A stretch of 64,000 nt of DNA from JAXMEB01 sp046348545 (GCA_046348545.1 JAXMEB010000003.1:124001-188000), one strand, 5' to 3'. Shown: positions 56,000-64,000, numbered from the stretch's first letter. The notes: a model not told the origin generated them from the letters alone. Numbers and translations: made by a program.

Positions 56000-56109
56000 G
56001 GTGGCTTTATCGGTCCTTTCGCAACGATAGATTGCGAACCCCGTCAGGCCCGGAAGGGAGCAGCGGTAGTAATTGATTCGTGTGCCGAAATGTGGCTGGT
56101 AAAGCTGCC
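56000..56109 (+). ncRNA. ffs: 4.5S (signal recognition particle) RNA
   Basis: The conserved SRP domain IV is seen in GTCAGGCCCGGAAGGGAGCA (about 56043-56062), with the tetraloop GGAA and the asymmetric loop. The ends pair: GGTGGCTTTA at the 5' side with TAAAGCTGCC at the 3' side. TTCGTGTGCCGAAATGTGGC lies near the 3' part as in 4.5S RNAs. It binds Ffh and targets membrane proteins. Location directly before dnaX is common in gammaproteobacteria. End positions are estimated from the stem to within a few bases. Confidence 0.93.
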
Positions 56110-56159
56110 TCCAATCGAGTACAACTATCAGCATTATCTTTTAATGCCAGGAAGTGTCT

Positions 56160-57791
56160 GTGACCTATCAAGTGTTAGCGCGTAAATGGCGGCCCAAATC
56201 ATTTGATATGTTAGTCGGCCAACCTTTCGCTAAGCAAGCCTTAAGTAATGCCCTTAAGCGAGGCCAACTCCACCATGCTTATTTATTTGGCGGTACACGG
56301 GGTGTCGGTAAAACCACCATCGCTCGAATTTTAGCTAAATGTCTCAATTGTGAAACAGGTGTCACAGTGACGCCGTGTGGGCAATGTCAGACCTGTGAAG
56401 CCATTGATGCGGGTCGTTACGTTGATTTAATTGAGGTGGATGCCGCATCTCGAACACGCGTCGAGGATACCAGGGAACTGTTAGAAAACGTTCAGTATTT
56501 GCCGGTACAAGGTCGCTTTAAAGTTTATTTGATTGACGAAGTGCACATGTTATCAGGGCATAGTTTCAATGCACTTTTAAAAACATTAGAAGAGCCGCCG
56601 GCTCACGTTAAATTTTTACTGGCGACCACTGAGCCAGAGCGTTTGCCAGTGACTGTCTTGTCACGGTGTTTACGTTTTGATTTGCAGCCTATTAACGAAG
56701 CAGCGATGCAAGCGCATTTAGCTTTTGTTTTAAAAGAAGAGCGGCATGAATTTGAAGATAATGCATTACTTGAAATTGCTAAAGCCGCTAAAGGCAGTGT
56801 TCGTGATGCATTGAGTTTATTAGAGCAGGCTTTAGCATTTTGTGAAAACATCATTACATTAGCGGATGTTCAAACATTATTAGGGCTTGGCCATCAAAAT
56901 TTAGTGGGGCCAATTTTAGGAGCTCTCATTCAGCATGAGCCCATCAGAGCGTTTGAGCAGGTTGAATGTATGGAGAGTAAAGGGGTTGCCTTCGAAGCTG
57001 CCATTGATACCCTGCTGGAAGGGCTTCATGATTTAGCACTTGCCAAAGCATTACCTGAGATAGGACGTAAGCCCGATTATCTTGAAGAAAATGAATGGCA
57101 AGCATGGCTTTCCAATATTGCACCAGAAGAAATCCAATTGCTTTATCAGATTGGATTAAAGGGTAAACAAGATTTTGTTTTTGCACCGTCGCAAAGGAAA
57201 GGCTTTGAAATGATGCTCTTGAGGATGCTTTGTTTTAAACCAAAGCTCAAAGAAGCCATCAGTATGCCGTCAACCCCCTCAGTTATCAGTACACCCAAAT
57301 CCAAGCCAATTGCAGCCCCGTCTGAAATACCTCAAGGAGTCGCTCCTAGACCTCAACAGCCACTGCAACCTGTGGTTACGCCGGCAGCTGCAAGCGTGAA
57401 TCCCAAGCAACTTGACTTGAAGAAAGCATGGTCAGAGATGGTGCCAAAATTGCCGTTAGTCGGTTTAAGTCAAGTGATCGCTCAGAGCTGTGTGGTCAGT
57501 GCTTGGCAAGATCCAATGCTTTCTTTGTTGTTAGAACACTCTAAAATGGCTTGTTTGAATGATGCTAGGCGAGAAACCATTGAGAAAGCCTTAAGCCAAT
57601 ATCTTGGTAAACCCATTAAACTTTCCATCTCGATAGGAGAGGTCGGGGAGGACACACCTGCTAATATCATGGCAGTTAAAAAGCAACAGAAGCAGGAGCG
57701 AGTGGAAGCCGCCGTGCGCGCCGATCACAATGTAAAAGCGATTATAGAAACATTTGATGCCACCATCGAGAAAATTATTCCAAATGACTAA
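56160..57791 (+). CDS. dnaX: DNA polymerase III subunits gamma and tau
   Basis: 543 residues. GTG at 56160 is chosen because AGGA is 7 bases upstream and the product then begins TYQVLARKWRPKSF, the standard DnaX start (a GTG at 56154 is too close). Walker A GGTRGVGKT is at 44-52. Zinc cysteines are C64, C73, C76 and C79, the same positions as in E. coli. The DEVHMLS box and the SRC motif (VLSRCLRF) follow. A proline-rich linker leads to a shortened tau-type C-terminus. No A-AAA-AAG slippery site is seen, so separate gamma production is uncertain. Clamp-loader core of the replisome. Confidence 0.96.
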   Translation: MTYQVLARKWRPKSFDMLVGQPFAKQALSNALKRGQLHHAYLFGGTRGVGKTTIARILAKCLNCETGVTVTPCGQCQTCEAIDAGRYVDLIEVDAASRTRVEDTRELLENVQYLPVQGRFKVYLIDEVHMLSGHSFNALLKTLEEPPAHVKFLLATTEPERLPVTVLSRCLRFDLQPINEAAMQAHLAFVLKEERHEFEDNALLEIAKAAKGSVRDALSLLEQALAFCENIITLADVQTLLGLGHQNLVGPILGALIQHEPIRAFEQVECMESKGVAFEAAIDTLLEGLHDLALAKALPEIGRKPDYLEENEWQAWLSNIAPEEIQLLYQIGLKGKQDFVFAPSQRKGFEMMLLRMLCFKPKLKEAISMPSTPSVISTPKSKPIAAPSEIPQGVAPRPQQPLQPVVTPAAASVNPKQLDLKKAWSEMVPKLPLVGLSQVIAQSCVVSAWQDPMLSLLLEHSKMACLNDARRETIEKALSQYLGKPIKLSISIGEVGEDTPANIMAVKKQQKQERVEAAVRADHNVKAIIETFDATIEKIIPND

Positions 57792-57805
57792 ATAATGAGG
57801 ACAAT

Positions 57806-58165
57806 ATGGATACGAATGATACTGATATGAAGTCAATGTTTTCAAATTTGATGAAAAATGCTCAAAAATTTCAAGAGAATTTAGCGGGCGCCTATCAAAA
57901 TTTAGCTGAAAAAAACAAAGATAAATTGATAGAAGGCAAAGCTGGCGGTGGTTTAGCTAAAGTATATGTGAATGTAAAATTACAAGTTGTAAAAATTGAT
58001 CCAAGCCCTGATCTGTTTAAAGAAAGCCCAGAAGTGATCTGCGAGTTAATTGCAGCAGCGACTAATAGTGCTTTGCAAGAAGCTCAAAAAGCCATTAAAG
58101 AAGAGATGCTTTCTGTGACCAAGCAAATGGGATTGCCAGCGGATCTTATTCCAGGAACAAAATAA
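57806..58165 (+). CDS. ybaB: YbaB/EbfC nucleoid-associated protein
   Basis: 119 residues. An N-terminal helix (MFSNLMKNAQKFQENLAG) is followed by EGKAGGGLAKVYVNVKLQVV and the C-terminal ALQEAQKAIKEEMLSVTKQM. PADLIPG ends it, all as in YbaB. GAGG precedes the ATG. It lies between dnaX and recR, the conserved order in proteobacteria. Binds DNA as a dimer in the nucleoid. The N-terminus is slightly longer and more acidic than in E. coli. Confidence 0.94.
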   Translation: MDTNDTDMKSMFSNLMKNAQKFQENLAGAYQNLAEKNKDKLIEGKAGGGLAKVYVNVKLQVVKIDPSPDLFKESPEVICELIAAATNSALQEAQKAIKEEMLSVTKQMGLPADLIPGTK

Positions 58166-58762
58166 ATGGCATTTAGTCCTCTGGTCACTGAGCTGATGGG
58201 GGCGTTGCGCATTTTGCCAGGAGTTGGTCCTAAATCTGCGCAGCGTATGGCCTTTTATCTATTAGAAAAAAATAGAACGGGCGCAGCTCATCTGATAGAA
58301 GCATTAGCACATTGTTTGAAAAATGTAGGATATTGTGATAGGTGCCGGATTTTATCTGAACATTCTGTTTGCAATATTTGTCAGGATCCAGAGCGCGATG
58401 CCAGTCAACTTTGTATTGTGGGCTCGCCTGCAGATGTGGTAGCGATTGAGAATACTGGGAATTTTGCTGGTTTGTATTTTGTATTATCAGGCTATTTGTC
58501 GCCCCTTGATGGGGTTGGTCCTGAGCAGATTGGTGTGAATAAGTTAATTGTGAGATTTGATCAAGGTTATTTGCAAGAAGTTGTTTTGGCAACAAATTCA
58601 ACGGTCGAAGGCGAAACGACGGCTTATTTCATCTCTGAGCTTGCTAAGAAACGTGGTATTCGTACAAGTCGTCTAGCACAAGGTGTGCCGTTGGGCGGTG
58701 AATTAGAATATATCGATGGTCAAACTTTAGCGAGAGCTTTTTTAGATCGAGTTGATTTGTGA
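58166..58762 (+). CDS. recR: Recombination mediator RecR
   Basis: 198 residues. N-terminal HhH motif LRILPGVGPKSAQRMAF, zinc cysteines in YCDRCRILSEHSVCNIC, Toprim domain QLCIVGSPADVVAIENTG, and C-terminal TVEGETTAYFI. It acts with RecF/RecO to load RecA at gaps. The ATG follows the ybaB stop directly. Odd point: the Toprim glutamate (E in the CVVESPADI stretch of E. coli) is Gly86 here (codon GGC), a two-base change. The rest is highly conserved, so the protein is probably functional. Confidence 0.94.
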   Translation: MAFSPLVTELMGALRILPGVGPKSAQRMAFYLLEKNRTGAAHLIEALAHCLKNVGYCDRCRILSEHSVCNICQDPERDASQLCIVGSPADVVAIENTGNFAGLYFVLSGYLSPLDGVGPEQIGVNKLIVRFDQGYLQEVVLATNSTVEGETTAYFISELAKKRGIRTSRLAQGVPLGGELEYIDGQTLARAFLDRVDL

Positions 58763-58778
58763 TGAGATCAATTCATTC

Positions 58779-58818
58779 GACATTTTGAGTCAATTTGCTA
58801 AAAAAGACCCAAAATGTC
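58779..58818. terminator. Possible bidirectional terminator after recR
   Basis: GACATTTTGAGTC (58779-58791) and GACCCAAAATGTC (58806-58818) pair at 12 of 13 positions, followed on the plus strand by AATTTTTTAA after a small second palindrome (AAAATTGGCAATTTTTT). It sits between recR and the convergent small peptide gene. Confidence 0.45.
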
Positions 58819-58857
58819 CGATAAAATTGGCAATTTTTTAAGTCCCTGTGCCCTCAA

Positions 58858-59058
58858 TTAATTGACTTCTTTGATAGCATACAAGAAATCAACATAATTG
58901 CCTAAGAATTTCAGTGTTTGCGCTTTTGTACAGGCTTTTACAAAAGCAAAGTCGCTATCAAAATCTGTTGTGATAAGCATCATTAAAGCCTCTTCGCAAG
59001 TCATCTGTGCATTTCCACCAGAGATATTAGCTAAAGCGCTTGAATTGATTGTTTGCAT
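58858..59058 (-). CDS. Small peptide with double-glycine-type leader
   Basis: 66 residues: MQTINSSALANISGG, then a 51-residue core beginning NAQMTCEEALMM. The leader with ISGG at residues 12-15 looks like the double-glycine leaders cleaved by bacteriocin-type ABC transporters with a C39 peptidase. The core is acidic to neutral with two cysteines. Ribosome site GGAG lies 8 bases upstream and a good promoter (TTGACA, 17 bp, TACCAT) precedes it. No transporter or immunity gene is adjacent, and I recognise no known bacteriocin. A processed secreted peptide is an inference. Confidence 0.6.
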   Translation of the reverse strand: MQTINSSALANISGGNAQMTCEEALMMLITTDFDSDFAFVKACTKAQTLKFLGNYVDFLYAIKEVN

Positions 59059-59098
59059 AATTTTACTCCAATAAGTAGTTTATTAACTTAGAGGATGA

Positions 59099-59127
59099 AT
59101 GGTACCTAACACATGATAAGCTGTCAA
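59099..59127 (-). promoter_or_regulatory. Sigma-70 promoter of the small peptide gene
   Basis: On the minus strand TTGACA (59127 to 59122), a 17-bp spacer, then TACCAT (59104 to 59099), about 40 bp before the peptide's ATG. It is the best -35 box in the window. Prediction only. Confidence 0.6.
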
Positions 59128-59163
59128 ACTTATTTTTTGAAGTAGCTACACGTATTATTCTGT

Positions 59164-59194
59164 CTTGAATTTTAAGTTTAGAATACCCAAATAT
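59164..59194 (+). promoter_or_regulatory. Candidate heat-shock (sigma-32) promoter of htpG
   Basis: CTTGAA (59164-59169) and CCCAAATAT (59186-59194), spaced 16 bp, fit the sigma-32 pattern CTTGAAA then CCCCATxT with small deviations. It is about 50 bp before the htpG ATG and htpG is a classical sigma-32 gene. Confidence 0.55.
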
Positions 59195-59242
59195 CATAAT
59201 ATGGAACTCAGTTTAACTTAGTAAAGTAAATAGGTGTATTGC

Positions 59243-61168
59243 ATGTCTGAAAATATGATGAAAGAAACCCGTGGCTTTGAAGCAGAAGTGAAGCAATTAT
59301 TGCACTTGATGGTGCATAGCTTATATAGCAATAAAGAAATCTTTTTAAGAGAACTCATCTCCAATGCTCAAGATGCTACTGACAAACTTCGTTTCGAAGG
59401 TCTCTCGAATTCGGCACTGTTTGAAGAAAATGATGAGTTGCGTATCCGAATAGACTATGACAAGGACAAAGCAACTGTGACCATTTGGGATAACGGTATT
59501 GGTATGTCTAAAGAAGAAGTGATCAAGAATCTAGGAACAATTGCACGATCGGGTACTCAAGAATTTATTAAAGCGCTCACACCGGAACAAGTTAAAGACC
59601 GCAATTTAATTGGTCAATTTGGTGTAGGATTTTATTCTAGCTTTATTATTGCAGATAAAGTGACCGTCAGAACTCGTCGAGCAGGATTAGCGTCTTCTGA
59701 AGGTGTTGAATGGGAGTCCGAAGGTAAAGGTGAATATACGATTCAATCTATTGAGAAGCAATCTAAAGGGACTGAAGTCATATTGCATCTGAAGCCTGAG
59801 GAAAAAGAATTTCTCAATGGGCATCGTCTACGACATATTGTAAAAAAATATTCCGATCATATTCCACTGCCTATTTACATGAAAGTGGAAGATGCTCATA
59901 TGGAAGATAAGGATAATGAAAAGGAAGCAGAAACAAAAGAGGAAATCGTCAATCGTGCAACCGCAATTTGGACGTTACCGAAAAGCGAGATTAAGGAAGA
60001 GGAATATACTGAACTTTATAAACATATTGCACATGACTATGAAGGCCCTTTAACTTGGGTTCATAATAAGGTTGAAGGGAAGTTAGACTATACAACCCTG
60101 CTTTATATTCCGTCGCATGCGCCTTTTGATTTGTGGCAAGCGGATGCTGCACGAGGCCTTAAGCTTTATGTTCAGCGTGTTTTTATTATGGACGATTGCG
60201 ATCAGTTCTTGCCAAATTACCTTCGATTTATGCGTGGTATTGTAGATTCTAACGATCTGCCGTTGAATGTTTCGCGTGAAATTCTCCAGTCTAATCGGAT
60301 GATGGATTCCATGCGTTCGAGCATTGTTAAGAAGACGCTGAGCATGCTTAAAACATTATCACAGGATGAACCTGAAAAATATTCTACATTCTGGAAAGAA
60401 TTTGGACAGGTGATCAAAGAAGGACCTGCGGAAGATTTTGCAAATCGAGAGCAAATTGCCGAACTTTTAAGATTTTCATCGACTAAAGCTGAGAAGGAAG
60501 AACAAACTGTATCCCTAGATGATTACATTAGTCGCATGCCAGAAGGACAGACCAAAATTTATTATTTAGCAGCAGACACATTCAATGCAGCACGACATAG
60601 TCCACATCTGGAAGCTTTTCGTGCCAAGGAAATTGAAGTCTTTTTGCTCTATGAGCGTGTTGATGAATGGTTAATGTCTCATTTAACAGAGTATAAAGGT
60701 AAAACTTTTCAATCTGTAGCGAGAGGTTCTTTAGATGATTTAAGCTTTGCGAAATCGAAGGATAATCCTGAATCCAAAGAAGAATTGGAAGAGAAAGCAA
60801 AGTCTTTTGAACCGGTTGTCGAGCGTATTAAGAATGCACTTAAAGATAAGGTTAAAGATGTACGCTTAACAGAGCGTTTGACAACGTCACCAGCCTGTAT
60901 TGTCGCAGATGTCGATCAGATGACCTCGCAAATGGAGCGTATCTTAAAGGCAGCTGGTAAGCATGTTGAGTCTAAACCCATTCTTGAACTAAACCCAGAG
61001 CATATGTTGGTGAAGCGCCTTCAGCAAGAAGACGATTCAGAACGATTTGGTGATTTAAGCCAGATCTTACTCGACCAAGCTATCTTATCTGAAGGGGGCC
61101 AGTTGGATGATCCAGCAACGTTCGTAAAACGGTTCAATGAGCTATTATTGGATGTTGCGAAGGTTTAG
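59243..61168 (+). CDS. htpG: Molecular chaperone HtpG (Hsp90)
   Basis: 641 residues from ATG at 59243 (AGG about 10 bases upstream; the product then starts SENMMKETRGFEAEVKQLL). N-terminal GHKL ATPase: ELISNAQDATDKLRF, TIWDNGIGMSKEE, and GQFGVGFYSSFI. The middle domain has RGIVDSNDLPLNVSREILQ, with the catalytic-loop arginine, and the C-terminal dimer domain is intact. In most HtpG proteins the first motif is NASDA; here it is NAQDA. Cytosolic folding chaperone. Normal length; a candidate heat-shock promoter lies upstream. Confidence 0.96.
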   Translation: MSENMMKETRGFEAEVKQLLHLMVHSLYSNKEIFLRELISNAQDATDKLRFEGLSNSALFEENDELRIRIDYDKDKATVTIWDNGIGMSKEEVIKNLGTIARSGTQEFIKALTPEQVKDRNLIGQFGVGFYSSFIIADKVTVRTRRAGLASSEGVEWESEGKGEYTIQSIEKQSKGTEVILHLKPEEKEFLNGHRLRHIVKKYSDHIPLPIYMKVEDAHMEDKDNEKEAETKEEIVNRATAIWTLPKSEIKEEEYTELYKHIAHDYEGPLTWVHNKVEGKLDYTTLLYIPSHAPFDLWQADAARGLKLYVQRVFIMDDCDQFLPNYLRFMRGIVDSNDLPLNVSREILQSNRMMDSMRSSIVKKTLSMLKTLSQDEPEKYSTFWKEFGQVIKEGPAEDFANREQIAELLRFSSTKAEKEEQTVSLDDYISRMPEGQTKIYYLAADTFNAARHSPHLEAFRAKEIEVFLLYERVDEWLMSHLTEYKGKTFQSVARGSLDDLSFAKSKDNPESKEELEEKAKSFEPVVERIKNALKDKVKDVRLTERLTTSPACIVADVDQMTSQMERILKAAGKHVESKPILELNPEHMLVKRLQQEDDSERFGDLSQILLDQAILSEGGQLDDPATFVKRFNELLLDVAKV

Positions 61169-61180
61169 CAGCTCATATCG

Positions 61181-61206
61181 TGGCAGTGGCACTTGCGCCA
61201 CTGTCA
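61181..61206. terminator. Hairpin between htpG and the convergent permease gene
   Basis: TGGCAGTGGC and GCCACTGTCA-type arms pair over about 9 bp around a 4-base loop just after the htpG stop. No T-run follows directly, so it is a weak or bidirectional terminator candidate. Confidence 0.4.
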
Positions 61207-61232
61207 TGAAGTTAGTGACTAACGCTGGTCTG

Positions 61233-62636
61233 TCATGTTTTAGTTTTTTTGTGTTTCTGCCATTGCCAGAAAAATGGCGGCGTGGCAGTTAACACAATCC
61301 CAAAGAGTAATATCGTCGTGTAGGTTGCTCTGCCCCCAAATTCAAATTCACCGGCGGGTACAAAGCCTATTAAAAATGTTAAGACTGATGCTACTGCACC
61401 TGTTCCCGCGATGAGCCAAACGCCTATCTTCCCACCGGGGATCTGATAAGCTCTTACGGTATTAGGTTGTGTATACCGTAGACGAATGACCGACAAAAAA
61501 ATGAGAAAATACATGATGAGAATGAGTTGAGAGGCCAAAACGGTTAATAACCAATAAGAGCTATTCACACTTGGGAGAAAGAGAAATGTGAAAGCTAGTA
61601 AGGTTGAAATAGTAGCTTGCATCAACAGAATGGCAACTGGTGTGCCGATTCGATTCGTTCTTTTAGCAAAATCAGGCATATCATTATTTAAAGCACTCGT
61701 TAAAAGACCTCGACTGGGGCCAATAATCCAAGTGTTAACCAGGGCTAACGCCCCTATGAGCAAGAGAAATGCGAGAACGGGCACGGCCCATGGCAGATTT
61801 AATGCGTGAAAGAAAAATTCAAAAGCTTGCATAACCCCAGCAGTGAGGCTAATCGAAGCTTTGGGGACGACAAGAGCAATGGAAAGTGAGCCTAATGCAT
61901 AAATTGTGATAATAATGCCGGCTGCCAAAAAAGCAGCTTTGGGGTAAGCGCGTTGAGGATCTTTGGTATCACGAACATGGAAAGCAGATACTTCCATGCC
62001 TGCAAAGCTCAACAAGATACCAGTGAAAAAAACAAGAGTTTCTAGATTCATACTCGGAATGAGGTCTTGCGTTGTGAGGCCAATAGCGGGAAGATTGCCG
62101 GCGACGAGCCACGCTATTGCAAGCATGACAATGAGTGTGCCTGGAATCAAGCTTCCAAACATGATCCCCAAGCTAGAGACAAGGCTAGATGTTTTCATCC
62201 CTAGGAAGTTAATAAACGTACCACTCCAGAGAACAGTAAGCATTACAGCTAAAAGAAAATACCGATTTTGGGCTAACGCGGGATTGATGAGATAAGCCGA
62301 AGTGGCTGCGATGAAGGATAATACCGTTGGCAACCAAACAACTGATTCGATCCACTCAAACCAAATAGCCAATGCCCCGGCTTTTTCACCAAATGCTTCT
62401 TTGACCCAAGCATAGACCCCGCCTTCTTTAGGCCAACCTGATGCAAGTTCAGCGCACGCGAGAGAGACAGGGATGAAAAAGAGCAGGGCAGCAAATGCAT
62501 AGAAGAACAGAGAGGAGAAGCCGTGCAAAGCCATCATGGGTAAATTTCGCAGAGCAATAATTGCTGAGACACTCAGCATCGTCAGCGTGAATAGTCCGAT
62601 GATGGGTTGACGAATAGGGCTTTGGGCCTGGTGCAT
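61233..62636 (-). CDS. APC-family amino acid permease/antiporter
   Basis: 467 residues, about 12 membrane helices. LTMLSVSAIIALRNLPMMALHG and SLACAELASGWPKEGGVYAWV are TM1/TM2-type segments of the GadC/YjeM-like APC subgroup. EAFGEKAGALAIWFEWIESV and GMEVSAFHVRDTKDP follow; the latter is typical of glutamate/GABA-type antiporters. The substrate cannot be fixed. It is divergent from the lysine-pathway gene at 62740, which may hint at basic amino acid use. Inner membrane. Confidence 0.86.
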   Translation of the reverse strand: MHQAQSPIRQPIIGLFTLTMLSVSAIIALRNLPMMALHGFSSLFFYAFAALLFFIPVSLACAELASGWPKEGGVYAWVKEAFGEKAGALAIWFEWIESVVWLPTVLSFIAATSAYLINPALAQNRYFLLAVMLTVLWSGTFINFLGMKTSSLVSSLGIMFGSLIPGTLIVMLAIAWLVAGNLPAIGLTTQDLIPSMNLETLVFFTGILLSFAGMEVSAFHVRDTKDPQRAYPKAAFLAAGIIITIYALGSLSIALVVPKASISLTAGVMQAFEFFFHALNLPWAVPVLAFLLLIGALALVNTWIIGPSRGLLTSALNNDMPDFAKRTNRIGTPVAILLMQATISTLLAFTFLFLPSVNSSYWLLTVLASQLILIMYFLIFLSVIRLRYTQPNTVRAYQIPGGKIGVWLIAGTGAVASVLTFLIGFVPAGEFEFGGRATYTTILLFGIVLTATPPFFWQWQKHKKTKT

Positions 62637-62739
62637 GTGGTCAGCCCTCTCTAGAATAAGAGTTTACATTATAATTTTCGTCATAGTAGCATCCTTTCAA
62701 TCTACAGACAGCATTTATCATCACAAGGAGTGCGGCATC

Positions 62740-63828
62740 ATGCGGAAAGTCATGATATTAGGGGCAGGCAGGATTGGGCGTTTAATGGCCTGCTTACTAA
62801 AGGGAACCAATGCGTATGATGTTATTTTGGTCGATTCAAATGCTGATCACTTGGAGCCCGGCTTATTTGGGAGTCTAAATAAGTTAATTGAGCGAGATGT
62901 GTGTGACGTGACTGACCATAGCGCTTTGAGAAATCGACTCAAGCATCATCAAGTTAACGCAGTGATATCGTGCCTGCCCTATTTTTGTAATCCACAAGTC
63001 GCTGAGCTTGCCCGAGAGTTGGGAATTACTTACTTTGATTTGACTGAAGATGTTCAAGTCACTAAAAAGGTTTTCGAGTTAGCTGAATCATCTGAGCAGC
63101 CTTTTGCACCACAATGCGGATTAGCGCCTGGTTTTGTCAGTATTGCTGCTAATGCGTTGATGCAAGACTTTGATAGTTTAGATGCTGCTTTTCTAAGGGT
63201 GGGCGCATTACCGGTTTATCCGAATAATTTATTAAAATATAGTCTATCTTGGTCAACCGACGGATTGATTAACGAGTATGGAAATACGTGCTTTGGCATT
63301 TTTCAAGGGAAAGCAGTTGAATTACAACCTCTAGAAGGTCTTGAAACGCTTCAGATTGATGGATTGTTGTATGAAGCTTTTAATACCTCTGGTGGATTGG
63401 GTACCTTAGGGCAGACCTATTTTGGTAAAATTAATACCATGAACTATAAAAGCTTACGCTACCCTGGGCACTGTGAGTCGATGCGATTTTTAATGAATGA
63501 TCTCAAATTAAACGAAGATCGTGCCACTTTAAAACGCATTTTAGAAAATGCCATTCCCTCGACACAGGATGATGTTGTTGTAATTTACATCGCTGTACGA
63601 GGATACCAGCAAAAAAGGCTGACTGAGAAAACGTATGTAAAAAAAATATATCCTAAGGTGATAGCGGGTTTGCCATGGACAGCAATCCAAGTTACAACAG
63701 CCAGTAGTGCTTGTGCTGTGATCGATGAGGTGCTGACGAACATAGGGAAATATAGAGGGTTTGTAAAACAAGAGGCATTTAGTTTAAAAAACTTCCTAGG
63801 GAATCGCTTCGGTAATATATTCGCGTAG
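62740..63828 (+). CDS. Saccharopine dehydrogenase-family oxidoreductase
   Basis: 362 residues from ATG at 62740, chosen because AAGGAG lies 9 bases upstream; a much longer in-frame reading from 62635 lacks this. RKVMILGAGRIGRLMACLLKG is the NAD(P) Rossmann motif. CLPYFCNPQVAELARELGITYFDLTED and APQCGLAPGFVSIAANAL are hallmarks of the Lys9/lysine-6-dehydrogenase group. It probably acts on saccharopine or L-lysine to give alpha-aminoadipate semialdehyde. The next gene (22 bp on) is an ALDH7-like dehydrogenase that would oxidise that product. Confidence 0.87.
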   Translation: MRKVMILGAGRIGRLMACLLKGTNAYDVILVDSNADHLEPGLFGSLNKLIERDVCDVTDHSALRNRLKHHQVNAVISCLPYFCNPQVAELARELGITYFDLTEDVQVTKKVFELAESSEQPFAPQCGLAPGFVSIAANALMQDFDSLDAAFLRVGALPVYPNNLLKYSLSWSTDGLINEYGNTCFGIFQGKAVELQPLEGLETLQIDGLLYEAFNTSGGLGTLGQTYFGKINTMNYKSLRYPGHCESMRFLMNDLKLNEDRATLKRILENAIPSTQDDVVVIYIAVRGYQQKRLTEKTYVKKIYPKVIAGLPWTAIQVTTASSACAVIDEVLTNIGKYRGFVKQEAFSLKNFLGNRFGNIFA

Positions 63829-63849
63829 TTACGCACAGGGGGCAAAACA

Positions 63850-64000
63850 ATGGATTGCTTAACAGCGCTCACAATTAAAGACTTGAATGATGGTGTGAGC
63901 GTCGGAAAAGGGAATTGGACCGGTGATCATCACGAAAATAATCTCATTGAAAGTGTTAATCCGGCCAACGAAAAAATAATCGCACGTGTTCGAGCAGGAT
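63850..64000 (+). CDS. Aldehyde dehydrogenase, ALDH7-like (5' part only; runs off the window)
   Basis: Fifty codons from ATG at 63850, with a run of five or six G about 10 bases upstream. GKGNWTGDHHENNLIESVNPANEKIIARV matches the start of ALDH7/alpha-aminoadipate-semialdehyde dehydrogenases (the ...W...NPAN... segment). Catalytic Glu and Cys lie outside. With the gene before it this would oxidise the semialdehyde to alpha-aminoadipate in lysine breakdown. The family is inferred from the N-terminus and context. Confidence 0.75.
   Translation, partial: MDCLTALTIKDLNDGVSVGKGNWTGDHHENNLIESVNPANEKIIARVRAG

Noticed and set aside
56160..57791. Programmed frameshift in dnaX to make gamma
   Set aside because: No A-AAA-AAG type slippery site with a following stem was found; only short A-runs such as TTAAAAAGC near 57674.
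59110..59130. The minus-strand -35 region GTTTGACAGCTTATCAT resembles the tet promoter region of common cloning vectors (from memory)
   Set aside because: Only about 17 bases agree and the flanks do not; it is part of a coherent native promoter, so vector contamination is not supported.
1..64000. tRNA genes, integrase and att sites that would define a genomic island
   Set aside because: None seen on either strand; the accessory character rests on gene content, IS elements and repeats only.

Overview
The window is A+T-rich bacterial chromosome, by eye about 60% A+T. Its housekeeping right end (4.5S RNA, dnaX, ybaB, recR, htpG, an APC permease, a saccharopine-dehydrogenase-family gene and the start of an ALDH7-like gene) has a gammaproteobacterial character. 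An ankyrin-repeat protein and many surface-glycan genes would fit a host-associated group such as the Legionellales, but that placement is inference. Most of the window (about 0.4 to 55.1 kb) is one large surface-polysaccharide (LPS/O-antigen-like) locus with several accessory insertions.

Layout. 0-3.8 kb: the end of a methyltransferase, then pseB, pseC, an SpsF-type nucleotidyltransferase and a VOC-fold gene. 3.7-11 kb, minus strand: an acyl-decoration module (methyltransferase, acyl carrier protein, FkbH-like HAD protein, MBOAT acyltransferase, SGNH-like protein). A decayed IS2-type element has split the MBOAT gene, and removing it with one 5-bp target duplication restores the frame. 11.3-21.6 kb, plus strand: pseG, pseH, a WbqC-like gene, a methyltransferase, a metallo-beta-lactamase-fold enzyme, pseI, a glycosyltransferase, a PhyH-like dioxygenase, a methyltransferase and a hexapeptide acyltransferase. 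This block faces a flippase-like ABC transporter (21.5-23.3 kb, minus). 23.5-29.1 kb: two glycosyltransferase genes bracketed by two outward-placed DUF4143-type ATPases, with a truncated duplicate of the first glycosyltransferase beyond one ATPase.

29.2-41 kb: dTDP-3-amino-sugar genes (FdtA/QdtA-like isomerase, FdtB-like aminotransferase, rmlA, rmlB), a GT2 and an FkbM methyltransferase. The isomerase is separated from the rest by a two-partner-secretion exoprotein gene, itself broken by an IS3-family element (3-bp duplication, frame restored on removal), and two small lipoproteins. 41-47 kb: an SGNH hydrolase, an ankyrin protein and a carbamoyltransferase/SxtJ/DUF5989/SGNH cassette. 47-55.1 kb: GT4, GT2 and epimerase genes, with an inserted cassette of two lipoproteins and an RTX-type calcium-binding protein. 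55.1-56 kb is non-coding and holds a 126-bp inverted repeat and a second palindromic repeat family just before the 4.5S RNA. 56-64 kb is core genome, plus a small double-glycine-leader-like peptide gene between recR and htpG.

How it fits together. PseB, PseC, PseH, PseG and PseI plus the nucleotidyltransferase can supply a CMP-pseudaminic-type acid. RmlA, RmlB, the isomerase and the aminotransferase can supply a dTDP-3-amino-3,6-dideoxyhexose. The glycosyltransferases would assemble these, and the methyltransferases, carbamoyltransferase, acyltransferases, dioxygenase and SGNH proteins would tailor the glycan. The ABC transporter could flip lipid-linked intermediates. The IS hits in the MBOAT and exoprotein genes suggest ongoing loss or phase-like switching of surface features.
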